Shown here: positions 6,493-6,990 of the stretch, one piece after another
Numbering within the stretch: the stretch's first letter is position 1
Layout of the letters: every line of letters starts with the position of its first letter
Assembly: GCA_001304035.1 (NCBI GenBank)
Contig: LJUD01000166.1
Span: 1-6,990, forward strand
Direction: 5' to 3'
DNA length: 6,990 nt
Origin: a bacterium SM23_31
GTDB lineage: Bacteria > SM23-31
Translations under genes and position numbers: made by a program
Notes under the pieces: generated by a model
The model's input: the letters and a program-made list of their open reading frames with translations, nothing else
Told to the model about the DNA's origin: nothing
The model's database searches: none

Positions 6493-6990
6493 CTATTTAT
6501 ACAGAAGGTATTTTTGCCGTATATTTTTAAATTTTTCAATATCTTTTTCCCATTCTTTCAGGATAGCTTCGGGCTGACGGGCATCATTAATGGCAACACG
6601 GAATGATTCAATACCGATTAACCGCTCTAAGTATTTTCCCAGTTCGATTTCTTCGGGATAATGCTGCTTCAATGCAGAAAAAAGATAAACCATGATGCTC
6701 AGAGGACGTAATTGTTCCCTGTCGGTAATGATTAAATTCAATCCCTTAACTTCTTCATTCATATATTTTGGTCGTCCGGAAGCTCCCGGGATGTTGACCG
6801 GTGTATACGCCGTTGCATTAAAATAAATTCCCGGTAAGGCAAACTCATTCATTGTATCTGCAAGATTTTGATTGTCGATCCATGGAGCGCCAAAATGTTC
6901 GAATGGGTGCATTGTGCCGCGCCCTTCGGAAACGTTGAGCGCCTCGAACATGCACATCCCGGGATATATAATCGCAGTAGTTATCGAAGG
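6493..6990 (-). CDS. namZ: Exo-beta-N-acetylmuramidase NamZ (DUF1343), C-terminal part, cut by the window edge
   Basis: An open frame enters from the right edge and gives 165 residues to a TAG at 6493-6495, so the ATG at 6955-6957 is internal. The visible part starts P-S-I-T-T-A-I-I-Y-P-G, then C-M-F-E-A-L-N-V-S-E-G-R-G-T, the strongest signature of DUF1343, then P-F-E-H-F-G-A-P-W-I. A basic, helical tail ends the protein (W-E-K-D-I-E-K-F-K-N-I-R). Family members are around 400 residues, so well over half lies outside. NamZ enzymes release MurNAc from the non-reducing end of peptide-free peptidoglycan glycans and work with NagZ and the amidase AmiE, activities matched by the lipoprotein encoded about 2.8 kb downstream. 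Composition is nearer to that lipoprotein gene than to the A/T-rich genes between them. Confidence 0.88.
   Translation of the reverse strand, partial: PSITTAIIYPGMCMFEALNVSEGRGTMHPFEHFGAPWIDNQNLADTMNEFALPGIYFNATAYTPVNIPGASGRPKYMNEEVKGLNLIITDREQLRPLSIMVYLFSALKQHYPEEIELGKYLERLIGIESFRVAINDARQPEAILKEWEKDIEKFKNIRQKYLLYK

Noticed and set aside
6784..6964. Two TCCCGGGA palindromes (6784-6791 and 6957-6964), considered as the restriction target
   Set aside because: They lie in namZ coding sequence, the enzyme's specificity cannot be inferred from its sequence, and eight-base palindromes are expected occasionally.
1..6990. CRISPR array, transposase or insertion sequence
   Set aside because: No regularly spaced repeats, no transposase motifs and no convincing paired terminal inverted repeats were seen on either strand.

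Overview
The window reads as a chromosomal piece from a Bacteroidota or related FCB-group bacterium. The evidence is a promoter candidate resembling the Bacteroidota -33/-7 pattern (ending in TTACTTTG), a loosely conserved lipoprotein signal, A/T-rich leaders, and a NagZ-type glycosidase fused to a serine hydrolase. I recall that fusion as typical of this group. Several genes nevertheless have clear Shine-Dalgarno sequences, so a deeper FCB lineage is equally possible. Every convincing gene lies on the minus strand, so in transcription order the window runs from 6990 down to 1.

From right to left, the first gene is the C-terminal part of a NamZ (DUF1343) exo-N-acetylmuramidase, cut by the window edge. 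Next is an A/T-rich 140-bp regulatory gap with a promoter candidate whose spacer holds a palindrome. It precedes a two-gene restriction-modification unit: a beta-class DNA methyltransferase with the N-terminal helix-hairpin-helix domain of RadC/UPF0758 fused to its front, then a 382-residue protein overlapping it by ATGA. The latter carries a PD-(D/E)xK-like motif and is probably the restriction enzyme. After about 160 bp of A/T-rich DNA comes an unannotated relic of a HicB antitoxin with a frameshift and a nonsense codon. Its last codons overlap the start of a large lipoprotein that joins a NagZ-type family 3 glycosidase to a class C beta-lactamase-fold hydrolase. The leftmost part holds about 300 bp without a convincing gene and then a short, probably truncated HNH-type zinc-binding protein.

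Functionally, NamZ plus the NagZ/serine-hydrolase fusion matches the cell-wall sugar recovery set that in Bacillus subtilis is encoded by ybbC (namZ), ybbD (nagZ) and ybbE (amiE). Here two of those activities appear to sit on one polypeptide. By eye the restriction-modification pair and the HNH gene are much richer in A/T than the recycling genes. This suggests that a mobile defence island, together with the HicB relic, came to lie between two genes that work together. The least familiar elements are the RadC-N/methyltransferase fusion, its partner nuclease and the possible self-control of their promoter.
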